Part shown: positions 35,699 through 46,161 of the stretch, piece by piece
Layout: every line of letters begins with the position of its first letter
Position numbering within the stretch: the first letter of the stretch is position 1
Made by a program: the position numbers and the translations under genes
The notes under the pieces: model-generated
Told to the model about the DNA's origin: nothing
Database searches by the model: none
What the model saw: only the letters and a program-made list of their open reading frames with translations
Assembly: GCF_003208175.1 (NCBI RefSeq)
Contig: NZ_QKMR01000003.1
Coordinates: forward strand, 124,001 to 188,000
Source of the DNA: Ruminiclostridium sufflavum DSM 19573
GTDB lineage: Bacteria > Bacillota > Clostridia > Acetivibrionales > DSM-1351
DNA length: 64,000 nt
Reading direction: 5' to 3'

Positions 35699-36859
35699 TT
35701 ATATATCCACTGTCAGCTTATTATCAAATAAGCCGTTCAGCTCACTGACAAATTGGTAAAAATACTTTTTTTCAGAAGCTGCAAAGAGCTCCATTCTGTT
35801 ATCAACAGGTGCTTTTATGCAGTTTTCGATTTGATAAAAAACTCTTTCCCATGTAAAGGATTTGTCCTTAAAATTAAAATATTTTTCAATAAGACCGGCT
35901 CTTCTCATCAAATCCTTGATTTTACTCTCATAGAGCACCGAGGAATCTTCCGCGTCAATAGAAATAAAGGGCGTATTATTAATAATTGAAAAAACCGAGC
36001 AATGAAAAAAATTTGTAATGCTAAGCTTGATAAAGCTAAATACATGTGCCCATTCGAGCGGACTTAAATCATACAAATATGTGTGGGCGTATTTTACATT
36101 TGCATACAGGGAAACTATCTGAAAACGGTTCTTATACTCATCATAAATTCTCCTGCATATGGTATCATTGCTGCACATTATTCCCATAATCGGCTTATTC
36201 AGCTCTAACTTATACTTTTTTTTAAGCTTAATTTCAAGAGCAGCCCTGATATTTTTTGTCATTTCCAAATCAAAAAGAAATGCCGGATCACAGTTTCTTT
36301 TTATTACTAATTTTTTATCTATTTTCTTTAAATTATTAAGGGTATTTTGATCCCTTACACCAATATAGGAAAAATTTTTTAAAGAATCCTTTATATATTG
36401 CTTCTGGACGCAATCCAATTTATCAAAGTGAGTCCTGTTTGCAGATGCGGCATAGCTTAACTTTATACAATTTAATTCTTCCCTCAGCCAGTATATGTTC
36501 GGAAAGCCTCTTAATCTGTTAATTTTCCAAACCTCATCGCTGCCGACAATCACTGCGTCATATTTGTTTTTTATAAATTGATTGGCTTTTGAAATTTTAT
36601 TTGATATTAATTTGTCCTTTGATACAGGCAATTCAGTATACACAGCTCTTCTGAATCTGAAATATCTGACCATTTCATTGACTGCCTGCGTAAACGGTCT
36701 TGGTATAATATTTACAAGCTCTACGGTAGTCATATTATAATCTATTATTTCAATCTCAAAATCAGTATGTTTTTTTAAAGTGGCAGCCAAGCTGTAGCTC
36801 TGAAGAAAAGACCCGTAATTTATACTCCTGTGAAACGTAAGTATTCCTATTTTAATCAT
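35699..36859 (-). CDS. Polysaccharide pyruvyltransferase-family protein (operon 1)
   Basis: The 386-residue protein begins MIKIGILTFHRSINYGSFLQ and has DAVIVGSDEVWKINRL and SITNFFHCSVFSIINNTPFI, typical of PF04230. It probably adds a pyruvate ketal to a sugar, giving the polymer negative charge. ATG 36859 is set by GGAGGTTAGCTTTT from a repeat copy; the in-frame ATG 36877 lies inside the repeat. Confidence 0.83.
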   Translation of the reverse strand: MIKIGILTFHRSINYGSFLQSYSLAATLKKHTDFEIEIIDYNMTTVELVNIIPRPFTQAVNEMVRYFRFRRAVYTELPVSKDKLISNKISKANQFIKNKYDAVIVGSDEVWKINRLRGFPNIYWLREELNCIKLSYAASANRTHFDKLDCVQKQYIKDSLKNFSYIGVRDQNTLNNLKKIDKKLVIKRNCDPAFLFDLEMTKNIRAALEIKLKKKYKLELNKPIMGIMCSNDTICRRIYDEYKNRFQIVSLYANVKYAHTYLYDLSPLEWAHVFSFIKLSITNFFHCSVFSIINNTPFISIDAEDSSVLYESKIKDLMRRAGLIEKYFNFKDKSFTWERVFYQIENCIKAPVDNRMELFAASEKKYFYQFVSELNGLFDNKLTVDI

Positions 36860-36863
36860 AAAA

Positions 36864-37008
36864 GCTAACCTCCACATTTAATTTGGACAAAATTTCACAG
36901 TGAAGCATTGTGGCGGTACGCAAGGGTTTTCACTTATCCCTTCATAATTTTTTCAAGCTAACCTCCACACTTAATCTGAGCAAAATTTCATGGTGAAGCC
37001 TACTTGCT
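36864..37008 (-). repeat. Ribosome-site hairpin repeats, copies 5 and 6 in tandem
   Basis: Two copies, about 36864-36942 and 36957-37008, lie head to tail. Each has GCTAACCTCCACA-TTAAT and CAAAATTTCA in the same order. The first also carries the block TTGTGGCGGTACGC and outer arms GTGAA/TTCAC. The second has arms GAAGC/GCTTC. Only the first supplies a ribosome site to a start codon. Confidence 0.6.
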
Positions 37009-38292
37009 TCAATAATTAAATTCATGTTCATTTTTCCCAAGCCTGACAGCTATTTTGCGTTTAATATTTTTCAAATCCTTTATTGAAGGCAAAATGGTGT
37101 CCATCAGCTTTAAGTTATATTTTCTGCAAAAAATTGAAATAAAGAATATTCCGCAGATATTATAGGAAATAACGGACGAAGCTGCCGAGCCCTGTATTCC
37201 AAAGGGGGGGATCAAGAGAAAATTAAATATTACATTCGCCGCAGTTGAAGCAGACAGCACCGCAAGGCTTATTCCCTGCCTTCCGGTTGCTATAAACAGA
37301 GGATATACCATTTTGTATAAAACCATACCCAGAATTCCTGAAAATAATATAATTGTAACCGGATATGCCTCCGTAAACTCCCTGCCAAACAGTATAAAAA
37401 GAACAGGCTTCCCTAAAACAGCTATACCTGCAAACATTAATACGGTTATAACCACATTGATTTTTATGCACATGCAAATATCCTCTATATCGTCCTTCCT
37501 TGCATTCTTCGAAAAAAGAACCTCCTTAAAGGCATCCGAAATCAGCCACCCCTGCTCGGCAAGAGCCGCTCCCACACTGTATAGCCCAATCTGCTTATAG
37601 TCAGTAAACAGTTTAAGTATTATTACATCCACCCTGTAATTCAGCGTAATCATTAAAAGGGAAAGCATCGAAACAAAGCCTACGCCGATTGACTGAACAA
37701 GCAGCTTCAAATCAATCAATCTGAAATTAATTTTTATTTTGAAAAGAATAATTACAAACAGCAGCTGCAATACAGACTTAAGATACATCAGGCTTAATAT
37801 TATATATATGTTTTGCCATGCGGTACAAAATATAATAAACAGGCACAAGGAATAAATTGCTTCCATATATATGTTTATACGGTTCCTCAGATTTATGTCT
37901 TCTACCATTACAATAAAATTAACCTGTTTATTTATAATCATAAACGGAATCAGCGTAAAAATTATAATAAGCTGCCATTTATTTTTGAATATGCCGCAAA
38001 GTATACCTGATACTATCAGATACACTATAAGCTGTAAAAAAACATTATTAATATATTTTGTTTGAAGCTCAGGGATATCTCTTCTCTTAAAAAGAGGATA
38101 TGACTGGTATATTCCAAGATTTAAGAACATGGTGACAAGATTGGCAATGTTTAATATATAGATATATTCTCCTCTTAATGCAGGACCGAGCAGCCGGTTT
38201 ATAAAAACCATATTTAAAACACCGAGAAATGCCGTCATAAGCTTTGTGAAAACGGAATATAAATACTGATTCCTTAATATTCTCCTTATCAT
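37009..38292 (-). CDS. Wzx-type polysaccharide flippase (operon 1)
   Basis: The protein of about 427 residues has roughly twelve membrane helices. It carries the flippase-family opening VFTKLMTAFLGVLNMVFINR and LLGPALRGEYIYI, with ISDAFKEVLFSKNA mid-protein. It should translocate the lipid-linked unit. The start is likely ATG 38292, four bases inside the epimerase end; GGAGG is close (two bases), so the start is not certain. Confidence 0.85.
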   Translation of the reverse strand: MIRRILRNQYLYSVFTKLMTAFLGVLNMVFINRLLGPALRGEYIYILNIANLVTMFLNLGIYQSYPLFKRRDIPELQTKYINNVFLQLIVYLIVSGILCGIFKNKWQLIIIFTLIPFMIINKQVNFIVMVEDINLRNRINIYMEAIYSLCLFIIFCTAWQNIYIILSLMYLKSVLQLLFVIILFKIKINFRLIDLKLLVQSIGVGFVSMLSLLMITLNYRVDVIILKLFTDYKQIGLYSVGAALAEQGWLISDAFKEVLFSKNARKDDIEDICMCIKINVVITVLMFAGIAVLGKPVLFILFGREFTEAYPVTIILFSGILGMVLYKMVYPLFIATGRQGISLAVLSASTAANVIFNFLLIPPFGIQGSAASSVISYNICGIFFISIFCRKYNLKLMDTILPSIKDLKNIKRKIAVRLGKNEHEFNY

Positions 38293-39302
38293 AGCCTCCC
38301 GTACTCCCTGAACCATTCGGCAAAGCTCAGCAGCCCTTCCTCTATGGATATTCTTGGCTTAAATCCTATATATCCCGTCAAATCATCCAGCTCGGCATAT
38401 GTAACCGGAACATCCCCCTGCTGCATAGGCAGATATTCCCTCTCCGCTTTCCTATCCATATACTTTTCAAGCAATAAAATCATATATTCCAGCTCAACCG
38501 GTCTGTTATTTCCGATATTGAAAAGCCTGTAGGGAGCATAGCTTGCGGCAGGGTCAGCATCATGCCTGTTCCAGCCTTCATTTGGCTTTGGCGCTCCCTT
38601 CCTTATCAGCCTGACTATACCCTCGACTATGTCATCTATATATGTAAAATCCCTTTGCATTTTCCCGAAATTAAATATTTTAATGGGTTTTCCGCTTTTT
38701 ATTGCATCTGCGAAAAGAAAATATGCCATATCCGGTCTTCCGAAAGGTCCGTATACCGTAAAAAATCTCAAGCCCGTAACAGGCAAGCCATATAGGCTTG
38801 AATATGCGTGAGCCATTAACTCATTTGATTTTTTTGTCGCCGCATACAGGCTCATAGGGTGGTCAGCATTATCATGTATACTGAACGGTACTTTCTCATT
38901 TGCCCCGTATACCGAGCTTGAGGATGCATAAATCAAGTGCGGAATTTTGTGATGTCTGCAGCCCTCCAGTATGTTGAGAAAGCCTGTAATATTGGAATCT
39001 ATATATGCTCTGGGATTTTTGATGCTATACCTCACTCCTGCCTGTGCTGCAAGGTTTATAACACAATCAAGCTCATTGTCCTTAAAGACTGAATTTATTG
39101 AATTGCAGTCTTCAAGGCTGCAAACAATCTGTGAAAAATTTTTATACGGTTTTAACAGGCTGATTCTTTGTTTTTTCAGGTCTACAGAATAGTAATCGTT
39201 TAGATTGTCTATGCCTAGAACATGATAGCCTTCCGTCAGCAATTTCTTTGACAGGTGCATTCCGATGAACCCTGCATTCCCTGTGACAAGTATCTTTTTC
39301 AT
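38289..39302 (-). CDS. NAD-dependent epimerase, UDP-glucuronate 4-epimerase type
   Basis: The 337-residue protein has the Rossmann start KKILVTGNAGFIGMHLSKKL, INLAAQAGVRYSI, SSSSVYGANEKVPF, the catalytic YAATKKSNE (YxxxK), and RFFTVYGPFGRPDMAYF, typical of the CapI/UDP-GlcA epimerases. ATG 39302 follows GGGGGAGCCTC. With the UDP-glucose dehydrogenase at 44734 it would make UDP-galacturonate, so the polymer probably contains a uronic acid. Confidence 0.88.
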   Translation of the reverse strand: MKKILVTGNAGFIGMHLSKKLLTEGYHVLGIDNLNDYYSVDLKKQRISLLKPYKNFSQIVCSLEDCNSINSVFKDNELDCVINLAAQAGVRYSIKNPRAYIDSNITGFLNILEGCRHHKIPHLIYASSSSVYGANEKVPFSIHDNADHPMSLYAATKKSNELMAHAYSSLYGLPVTGLRFFTVYGPFGRPDMAYFLFADAIKSGKPIKIFNFGKMQRDFTYIDDIVEGIVRLIRKGAPKPNEGWNRHDADPAASYAPYRLFNIGNNRPVELEYMILLLEKYMDRKAEREYLPMQQGDVPVTYAELDDLTGYIGFKPRISIEEGLLSFAEWFREYGRL

Positions 39303-39315
39303 GAGGCTCCCCCTG

Positions 39316-40542
39316 CTATATAATATTGTATAGCTTGCATTTATCCAGCTTCTTAAAAGTATTTTCATATAAAAGTACAACTTTCTCTTCAAGACTGGAA
39401 TAAGAATATTCGGCAATCACTCTGATCCTTCCGTTTCTGCCCATACGCCTTCTCTCCTCCGGATTGTCTATCAGGTATTTTAATGCTTCTTTCAGGCTTA
39501 AAATATATTGATTATTATTGACTGCATCTATTTTTATGCCGCATTCGGCTGTAACGCTGATTGAAGGGCCCCCATAATTTGTCGTAACCACCGGCAGCTC
39601 ACATGACATGGCTTCAAGTATTGATGTTCCGCCGTGTTCAATTAAGGTAGGCAGGCAAAAAATATCCGCTGCCTGGAGTATTTCCCTTACAGTGCTGTTT
39701 GTTACTCTTCCGGGCATATAAATATAGTTTTCAAGCTTTTCCTCCCGTATAAATTTACATATTTTCCCGTATTGACTGCCATCTCCCAGCATAATTAACC
39801 GGCTCTGAGCATACCCTTCCATTAAAAGCAATTTATATGCCTTAATTAGAAGCATACAGCCCTTTGACAGCTCCAAGCGGCCCGAGTATACGATATTCAC
39901 CGTTTCCAAGCTTTTTTCTGAACAAGGTGCAAACTTATCTGTATCAACAACCGTGTCAAATAACTCAACAGTTTTATAGTGAATAGCCTCCGGTAAATTC
40001 TCCAGTAAATATTTGGTTCCGATAAGTATCAAATCGCAGTTGTTATAGTACCTGTTCCATTTTTCATTTTTGCGGATACGGCTATAGTAATTATTTCGTA
40101 AAATATATTTTAAGGTTTTGTAATTTTCAAACCCTTCGGGAAGCTTCAAGCCTCCCCCAAGAGGGCCTGCTATTATGGGCTTTCCATAAATATATAAATC
40201 ATTGCAGGAATAATGGCCTGAAGGCGTGAGACAGTGAATCAAATCAAATTTATCCGCATTATTTTTATCTATTATTTTTTTTACTTTTTTTATAAACAGA
40301 CTGTACTGTATATTATGTGCATGCAATTTACACAGGATATCACTCAACCTTTCAGGCATATACTTGCAGCACAATAAATCAATCCCATGAATACTGCTTT
40401 CCAAGCCCTTTTTGTGTCTTATGTCTGTTATCAAAGTTACCTTGTAGTATTTTGACAATATATTTACCCAGTTAAATGCAAACATTGCTTCAGAGCCCCT
40501 TGTTGGATTGCAGTCATAAGCGACTATCAATATTTGATACAT
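39316..40542 (-). CDS. GT4-type glycosyltransferase (operon 1)
   Basis: The protein of about 408 residues has ILIVAYDCNPTRGSEAMFAF, IAGPLGGGLKLP, VYSGRLELSKGCMLLIKAY, and CLPTLIEHGGTSILEAMSCE with an Ex7E-type donor site. ATG 40542 has AAAGGA twelve bases upstream; the TTG at 40572 overlaps the ligase stop (TTGA) but lacks a site. It adds one sugar; specificity is unknown. Confidence 0.85.
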   Translation of the reverse strand: MYQILIVAYDCNPTRGSEAMFAFNWVNILSKYYKVTLITDIRHKKGLESSIHGIDLLCCKYMPERLSDILCKLHAHNIQYSLFIKKVKKIIDKNNADKFDLIHCLTPSGHYSCNDLYIYGKPIIAGPLGGGLKLPEGFENYKTLKYILRNNYYSRIRKNEKWNRYYNNCDLILIGTKYLLENLPEAIHYKTVELFDTVVDTDKFAPCSEKSLETVNIVYSGRLELSKGCMLLIKAYKLLLMEGYAQSRLIMLGDGSQYGKICKFIREEKLENYIYMPGRVTNSTVREILQAADIFCLPTLIEHGGTSILEAMSCELPVVTTNYGGPSISVTAECGIKIDAVNNNQYILSLKEALKYLIDNPEERRRMGRNGRIRVIAEYSYSSLEEKVVLLYENTFKKLDKCKLYNII

Positions 40543-40568
40543 ACTAACTATTATTCCTTTCGCTGTGC

Positions 40569-41969
40569 TCAAAGCATAGAACTCGCCTGCTTAGTCACAA
40601 AAAATGATGAACTGCCCTTACTGCCGGAAAATGCACTATACTTGCGGTTCATGTCACCGCCCTTTTCTGCTTCATAAAAATAGTCCCTTGCCGAATATAT
40701 CATCCCTGCCAGAACCCAAAATATCTCAATATAAAAGTTATTATTCGTAAGATTATGTGTAAGAGTTGCTATAAATGCTAAAAAAGCAAAATCATATATT
40801 TTTCTTTCTGCTGAAAGAAGCTTAAATATTTTACATCTGAGGCAGCTTATAATAGGACCGAATATAAGCATAAAATTTGCCGCAACCCCAAACAACCCCT
40901 GCTCTGCCCATATTTGAAGCAAAAAATTGTGTACATTTACACTGTCTGTTTGAGCAAGCCCGAATCTATAAAATTCATATCTGAAGGCATCATAGCTAAA
41001 GGCCATATTACCCAGCCCAATTCCTGTAAAAATATTGGTATAACCTGTCTTTAATGCAATCAGCCAAATTGCGAAATGATACCTTGACGACTGCTCCTGT
41101 GTGTTGAAGGTCTCCAGTATTCTTTCCTGCACATTTGAAAATAAGCTAAAAAATATACCGCAGGCTAAAACCGCCGCTATAACTATAGCAATATTCTTAA
41201 CATGATCACCGCTCATAACAGAAAGCAGATGGACAACAAGCAATACCAGCAGGCCTGCCCTGGAATATGTAAATATCATCGTAAGAAAATTTGCTGAAAG
41301 CAATATGTAAAAGAATACCTTCCTCTTGCCGGAGGTTACCCTTATCATATAGTTAACAAATAATGACTGAATTAATACCTGATTTGCAATCGCAGTCGCA
41401 CCAAGGCCTAGAACTCCATTCAGCCTCAATACCTCTGTTCCCGATTCCATCAGAGTGTTAGTACTGAATAAATTTGTATTTGCATATATCCGTCCATCCG
41501 GCAAAAGATAAAAAGACGGAATAATAACCCTTCCCGAAATATAGCTTGCAATACATATAGCTACCAGCAAAATATTTGAAAGTAAAAACATCCTGACTGT
41601 CTTTTTGAAAAAAGCAGGCTCTTTTGCCTTATTATATACTGTGTACATTATTAAGAATAAATATATATACTGCAATATCTCCTTTATGGATCGGTTAATA
41701 TTCACAGAAAACAGGCAGGTAATAAAAATCACCGCTATGTATAGTATAAAAACAGCATGTGCCTGCTTATCAATTCTCAAGCTGCTTTTGGAAAGCAGCA
41801 GCTTCTTGTTGCAGGCTGCTTTTATAAATACAGCAATAAATATAAATACCCATAGCAGCTCCACAATTCTGATATCTGCTAAATTATTCATATATGTAAA
41901 CATATATGAAAAGGGAGACAAAAAAATTGCAAATAAAATTATATTGTCAAAATTTATTGCAGGTCTCAT
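40569..41969 (-). CDS. O-antigen ligase / Wzy-type polymerase (operon 1)
   Basis: The 466-residue protein has about eleven membrane helices and the O-antigen-ligase family marks TYSRAGLLVLLVVHL and VHNFLLQIWAEQGLFGVAANF in a large loop. In a Gram-positive EPS locus it most likely acts as the polymerase. It follows the acyltransferase by two bases. Confidence 0.82.
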   Translation of the reverse strand: MRPAINFDNIILFAIFLSPFSYMFTYMNNLADIRIVELLWVFIFIAVFIKAACNKKLLLSKSSLRIDKQAHAVFILYIAVIFITCLFSVNINRSIKEILQYIYLFLIMYTVYNKAKEPAFFKKTVRMFLLSNILLVAICIASYISGRVIIPSFYLLPDGRIYANTNLFSTNTLMESGTEVLRLNGVLGLGATAIANQVLIQSLFVNYMIRVTSGKRKVFFYILLSANFLTMIFTYSRAGLLVLLVVHLLSVMSGDHVKNIAIVIAAVLACGIFFSLFSNVQERILETFNTQEQSSRYHFAIWLIALKTGYTNIFTGIGLGNMAFSYDAFRYEFYRFGLAQTDSVNVHNFLLQIWAEQGLFGVAANFMLIFGPIISCLRCKIFKLLSAERKIYDFAFLAFIATLTHNLTNNNFYIEIFWVLAGMIYSARDYFYEAEKGGDMNRKYSAFSGSKGSSSFFVTKQASSML

Positions 41970-41971
41970 TT

Positions 41972-42982
41972 TTATCCTCCTAAAAAGATTGTTTTTGTAA
42001 ATCTGTTTTTTGACAATATCAAGCTGCCTGCTGTCAAAGGTATCAGCATTCCCAGAATAAATGCCGCGGCTATTGAGGCAATTGCGTTTACTCCCGCAGC
42101 TTCCGTCAAAAAGGTTACCGTAACAAGCACTATATAAGGATTATGCAAGTAGTAAATAAATACCGTCCTTTTCCCTATATAGCTGAAAGCAGAGTAAATC
42201 CACGAATTATTCCGGCTTGATAAGCTATATAATATAAAAACAGCTAATAATGCACAAATAACCTTTAAGCTGTAATTAATTACTCCCTCAGACCTTGTGT
42301 ACAGCACATAGGCAATCACGTAGAGCACTGACAGAATTATGCTCAATAAAGCATTTGCTTTAAAACTTATATCTTTTATATATATCCCCGTAAACACGCC
42401 TGTCTCGTAATAAATCCACATTACAAGAAATCTTTTTAATACAAACATTTCATCTTTAATAAACATATTAGCCATGAAACCCAAGCTGAGCACCAGCAAA
42501 AGGAATAAGGCATTTATCTTCCTATTGCGGATAACATTATGAAGCAGATATGAGACAACAGAAATAATACATAATATATATGCAAACCACAGCACATTGC
42601 CTGTGCGAACATCATATGCCAGTATTCCCTGCATCAGGCGTACAGGCTTCAGACTTATATTTTCCTGAATCTTGTATACATCAATAACCTTCAGCAAATA
42701 ATAGAATATGTATAAAACAAGTGACCAAGCTGTATATGGTATAAATAACCTTCTGATTTGACGGCCGATATACAGCTTGCACCTGTCAGCGCTGTATGGC
42801 CTTAGCCCTTGTATGTAGCCTGATACTATAAAAAACAGGGGCATATGAAAAGTATAAATAATATCCTTAAGCACTCCCACAACATAATATCTGCCTGCAA
42901 GTGCCGTTGTGAAGCAATGTCCCAGAACAACCAATGCAATGCCGATTCCTTTCAAAAAGTCTATATCTTCGTTATGCTGCAT
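41972..42982 (-). CDS. Acyltransferase 3-family membrane protein
   Basis: The 336-residue protein starts NEDIDFLKGIGIALVVLGHC, with the family's conserved His near residue 22, and has HMPLFFIVSGYI and IGRQIRRLFIPYTAWS. About ten membrane helices follow. It probably O-acetylates or O-succinylates the polymer. ATG 42982 follows GGGGGAGCAT. Confidence 0.85.
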   Translation of the reverse strand: MQHNEDIDFLKGIGIALVVLGHCFTTALAGRYYVVGVLKDIIYTFHMPLFFIVSGYIQGLRPYSADRCKLYIGRQIRRLFIPYTAWSLVLYIFYYLLKVIDVYKIQENISLKPVRLMQGILAYDVRTGNVLWFAYILCIISVVSYLLHNVIRNRKINALFLLLVLSLGFMANMFIKDEMFVLKRFLVMWIYYETGVFTGIYIKDISFKANALLSIILSVLYVIAYVLYTRSEGVINYSLKVICALLAVFILYSLSSRNNSWIYSAFSYIGKRTVFIYYLHNPYIVLVTVTFLTEAAGVNAIASIAAAFILGMLIPLTAGSLILSKNRFTKTIFLGG

Positions 42983-43102
42983 ATGCTCCCCCCCGGAATA
43001 CTATTTTAAAATCAGCCTAAAAGCATAATCGGTCCGGAATAGCTACAGATATCTTAATGGCGCGGAGGCTTAAAGCCGCCGGTTAAAATTAAGCTTAAAA
43101 TA

Positions 43103-44722
43103 TTATGCAATATCAGTAACCTTGGCCATACCGCTTTCATATTTTCTTGTTCCCGGTCCGTATAATATATTAGCTACCAGCCTTACATCTCCGTTATGAA
43201 TTGCAAAGCCATATTGCTTTTCATTACTTGTTACAACTTTATTATTGCTGCATTCAAATTTGTATCCTGACAAGGAATTGTTATCCTTCACTTCAATTCC
43301 GCATATGCCCTTTTGAGGATCAAGGGAAATAACATTACCGGCTATTCTGCTTTCCTGTATATCACAGGAAATGCCAATTCCGCACCTATAAATAATATTA
43401 TTTTCAGCAGTCTCGGGAGATGCTATTGCAGTTCTTGAACCATTTATAATATTTCTGTATGCTTTTCCATAACAAATTCCGGTGGCTAATTCTCCTGTTA
43501 CTGTATTGTCATTTATACAGGTGGCATTATATACTGCCGTAGTGTTCACAAGCTGTCCCTCAGCGGTGATAATATTATCCCTTACAAATACATTTTCAAT
43601 ATTTGTGTCATTATCATTTATGTATATTATTTTACAGCTGTCCTTTGTACTTTTATCTATGGTAATTTCATTGCCTGAGATTACTACATTTGAAACTGCA
43701 TTTGCTCTATTAGAGCCGCCTACGGTAATTGTATAGTTACTGATTTTTTCCGAATAAATTTTATTATTAAAAAATTTAATATTATCAACTGTTCCACAAT
43801 AGCTATTCTCACTTGGATAGGTTGAAAGGACCTTGGCATTATTGTCTGAATAATCCTTGAACTCACATTTTTCCACCTCAATATTTCTAATATTGCCTCT
43901 GCTTGAATACACAGCCATAATTTCGTCATCGGAATCCTGTTTAAAATTGCAGTTACTGATTGATATGCTTTCGGTAGCATTTCTGTTATCCTTATCTGAA
44001 TTGGTTAAATTTCTTACCCATATACAGCTGCCTTTGTCAGCACCTGTCATATTTTCAAACGAGCAAGCTTTTATTTTTATATTCTTGCAGCAGCAAAACA
44101 AATCTACCAGTGTAATCATGCCGTCACTTGCCTTGTCTGAAACAAAGCGGCAATTCAGAATATTGCCTCCATTTACATTAGCCAACACCAGAATAAATTT
44201 AAAGGCATTATTTTTACCTTGCTTCAGCTCAAATGAAATACCGTCCACAGTAATATTCTGAGCCGAATTTTCGTCAAAAATCCTTTTATGGCTGTCATTA
44301 ACTATACAAGCCGCCACATTATATTCATAAGCGGAATTTGCCGTATTGCCTGCAAAGGAAATTTTTGTCCTGCCCTTAACTCCTGATATTTTTATATTCT
44401 TTCCCTTAATACAAAGCTGCTCCTTACAAAAAAAATTACCTTCCGGGATGCTTATTTTTTTTTCATTACTGAATAATTCCTGTAAATATTTAGTATTATT
44501 ATTTGCTTCAACAGTAAAGCCTTCATCCTCATAATACTTCCCGTCAGCTTCATTGTAATAGTTTGCATTTCCGATATTGCTTTGCTTCTGAGCTTCGTTC
44601 AAAGCAGAAGAATTTATCATAAGGCCTTTTAATATATTGGGATATACGCTTTCACTTTTTGCATGTAAATAAATTACGGAAATGAAAAGGATGCATATTA
44701 ATATTAGAACCTTTTTACGCAT
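43103..44722 (-). CDS. Secreted right-handed beta-helix protein
   Basis: The 539-residue protein has a signal peptide (KKVLILICILFISVIYLHAKS) and repeated N/V/I-rich turns of the parallel beta-helix type, for example NIKIKACSFENMTGADKGS and VVISGNEITI. It resembles the protein at 55454 (both have NMTGAD-x-G, then IWV-x-NLTN). Such folds bind or cleave polysaccharide; no catalytic set is clear. The ribosome site is poor. It lies between the dehydrogenase and acyltransferase genes, so a role in handling the exported polymer is likely. Confidence 0.75.
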   Translation of the reverse strand: MRKKVLILICILFISVIYLHAKSESVYPNILKGLMINSSALNEAQKQSNIGNANYYNEADGKYYEDEGFTVEANNNTKYLQELFSNEKKISIPEGNFFCKEQLCIKGKNIKISGVKGRTKISFAGNTANSAYEYNVAACIVNDSHKRIFDENSAQNITVDGISFELKQGKNNAFKFILVLANVNGGNILNCRFVSDKASDGMITLVDLFCCCKNIKIKACSFENMTGADKGSCIWVRNLTNSDKDNRNATESISISNCNFKQDSDDEIMAVYSSRGNIRNIEVEKCEFKDYSDNNAKVLSTYPSENSYCGTVDNIKFFNNKIYSEKISNYTITVGGSNRANAVSNVVISGNEITIDKSTKDSCKIIYINDNDTNIENVFVRDNIITAEGQLVNTTAVYNATCINDNTVTGELATGICYGKAYRNIINGSRTAIASPETAENNIIYRCGIGISCDIQESRIAGNVISLDPQKGICGIEVKDNNSLSGYKFECSNNKVVTSNEKQYGFAIHNGDVRLVANILYGPGTRKYESGMAKVTDIA

Positions 44723-44733
44723 AAATTTTAAAT

Positions 44734-46077
44734 CTACACCGCCCTCTCACCTCTGAGCAAATGCTCCCCGGCTATGGAGCCCTGTCCGATTATCCTTCTG
44801 CCTATTGACTCATAAATAAAGCCATTTCCTTCTGCCTCCTCAAGCTTAAAACAATTTCTGCCGTCAAGGACAATGGGCTTTCTCATAAGCAATTGAAACC
44901 TTGACACATCCATCAGGACTATTTCAGGCCATTCTGTTAATATGAAGCAAATGTCCGCATCCTTGAGAGCTTCCTCAATTGAGCCGCAGTAGCTTATTTC
45001 CTCCGGGTATGCTTTTTTGAAGTTATCCATCCCTACCGGATCCCATGCCTTAATCTTTGCTCCGTCCTCTAAAAGAATAGGAATATTTTGAAGTGACGGC
45101 GCTTCACGAAAATCATCGGTTCCGGGTTTGAAAGTAAGGCCCAGTATTGCGACTGTCAGATCACGAAAGCTGTCATAGTATTTTCTGGCTTTTTTAATAA
45201 GCTTTATTTTCTGATTTTCATTTACATCAATGGCAGCCTTAATAGTCTTTAACTCACAATCATTGAAATTAGCAAGCCAATGCAACGCCTTTGTATCCTT
45301 TGGAAAGCACGAGCCTCCGTACCCTATGCCTGCCTTCAGAAAGCGGTTCCCTATTCTCGGGTCAAGCCCCATGCCCAATGCGACATCCTCCACATCCGCA
45401 CCGATAAAATCACATAGGTTTGCAATCTCATTTATGTAGGAGATTTTTAAAGCAAGAAAATCATTGGAGGCATACTTAATCATTTCGGCGCTTCTTCTGT
45501 CTGTGACGACATATTCCTGACCAAGCCTGTCATATATATCCTTGAGCACCTTTTCCGCTTCCGGTGAGTTTACTCCAATAACAATCCGTGAAGCTTTCAT
45601 TGTATCCCTGACAGCCGTTCCCTGCGAAAGAAATTCAGGATTATTTGCAATTTCAAAATGCCTGCCGGTATTTTTAAGCCGTACAGCCTTATCCAGATTG
45701 TCACCTGTTCCTACAGGCACCGTAGACTTTATAACTATAATACAATCTCTTTGCGCACACTCAACCGCCTGCTGAACAGCTGCATATACGCATTTCAGAT
45801 TTGCCGAGCCATCCCTTTTTTCGGGTGTTCCCACACAAATAATCACAGCCTCACTATCCCTGTATGCCTCTTTATAATCAGTTGTAAAGCTGATTCGCTC
45901 TCTGTTTCTGATTAGCATTTCTTCGAGTCCCGGCTCGAAAATTGGCATTATGCAGTCCTGCAGCTTCTTTATTCTTATACTGTCAATATCATAACAGGTT
46001 ACGGCATGCCCCGTTTCAGCCATGCAAGCTCCTGTGACTATGCCAACATAACCTGTTCCGGCGATTGTTATCTTCAT
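44734..46077 (-). CDS. ugd: UDP-glucose 6-dehydrogenase
   Basis: The 447-residue protein has the NAD site MKITIAGTGYVGIVTGACMA, the central domain, and the catalytic GYGGSCFPKDTKALHW with Cys near residue 260. The C-terminal UDP-binding domain has GLTFKPGTDDFREAPS. It oxidises UDP-glucose to UDP-glucuronate for the polymer. ATG 46077 follows GGAGGAAATAAAAA. Confidence 0.95.
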   Translation of the reverse strand: MKITIAGTGYVGIVTGACMAETGHAVTCYDIDSIRIKKLQDCIMPIFEPGLEEMLIRNRERISFTTDYKEAYRDSEAVIICVGTPEKRDGSANLKCVYAAVQQAVECAQRDCIIVIKSTVPVGTGDNLDKAVRLKNTGRHFEIANNPEFLSQGTAVRDTMKASRIVIGVNSPEAEKVLKDIYDRLGQEYVVTDRRSAEMIKYASNDFLALKISYINEIANLCDFIGADVEDVALGMGLDPRIGNRFLKAGIGYGGSCFPKDTKALHWLANFNDCELKTIKAAIDVNENQKIKLIKKARKYYDSFRDLTVAILGLTFKPGTDDFREAPSLQNIPILLEDGAKIKAWDPVGMDNFKKAYPEEISYCGSIEEALKDADICFILTEWPEIVLMDVSRFQLLMRKPIVLDGRNCFKLEEAEGNGFIYESIGRRIIGQGSIAGEHLLRGERAV

Positions 46078-46161
46078 TTTTTATTTCCTCCCCGAAAAAC
46101 ACTTTTAAAGCCTCAAGACGATAAATTATCAGAAATATGCTAGCGTTGACGGCTGCATCGT

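Noticed and set aside
42990..43102. Further copy of the GTCAATTAC family
   Set aside because: The gap has a GGAGGCTTAAAGCC hairpin resembling part of the 9403 element, but neither terminal sequence is present.
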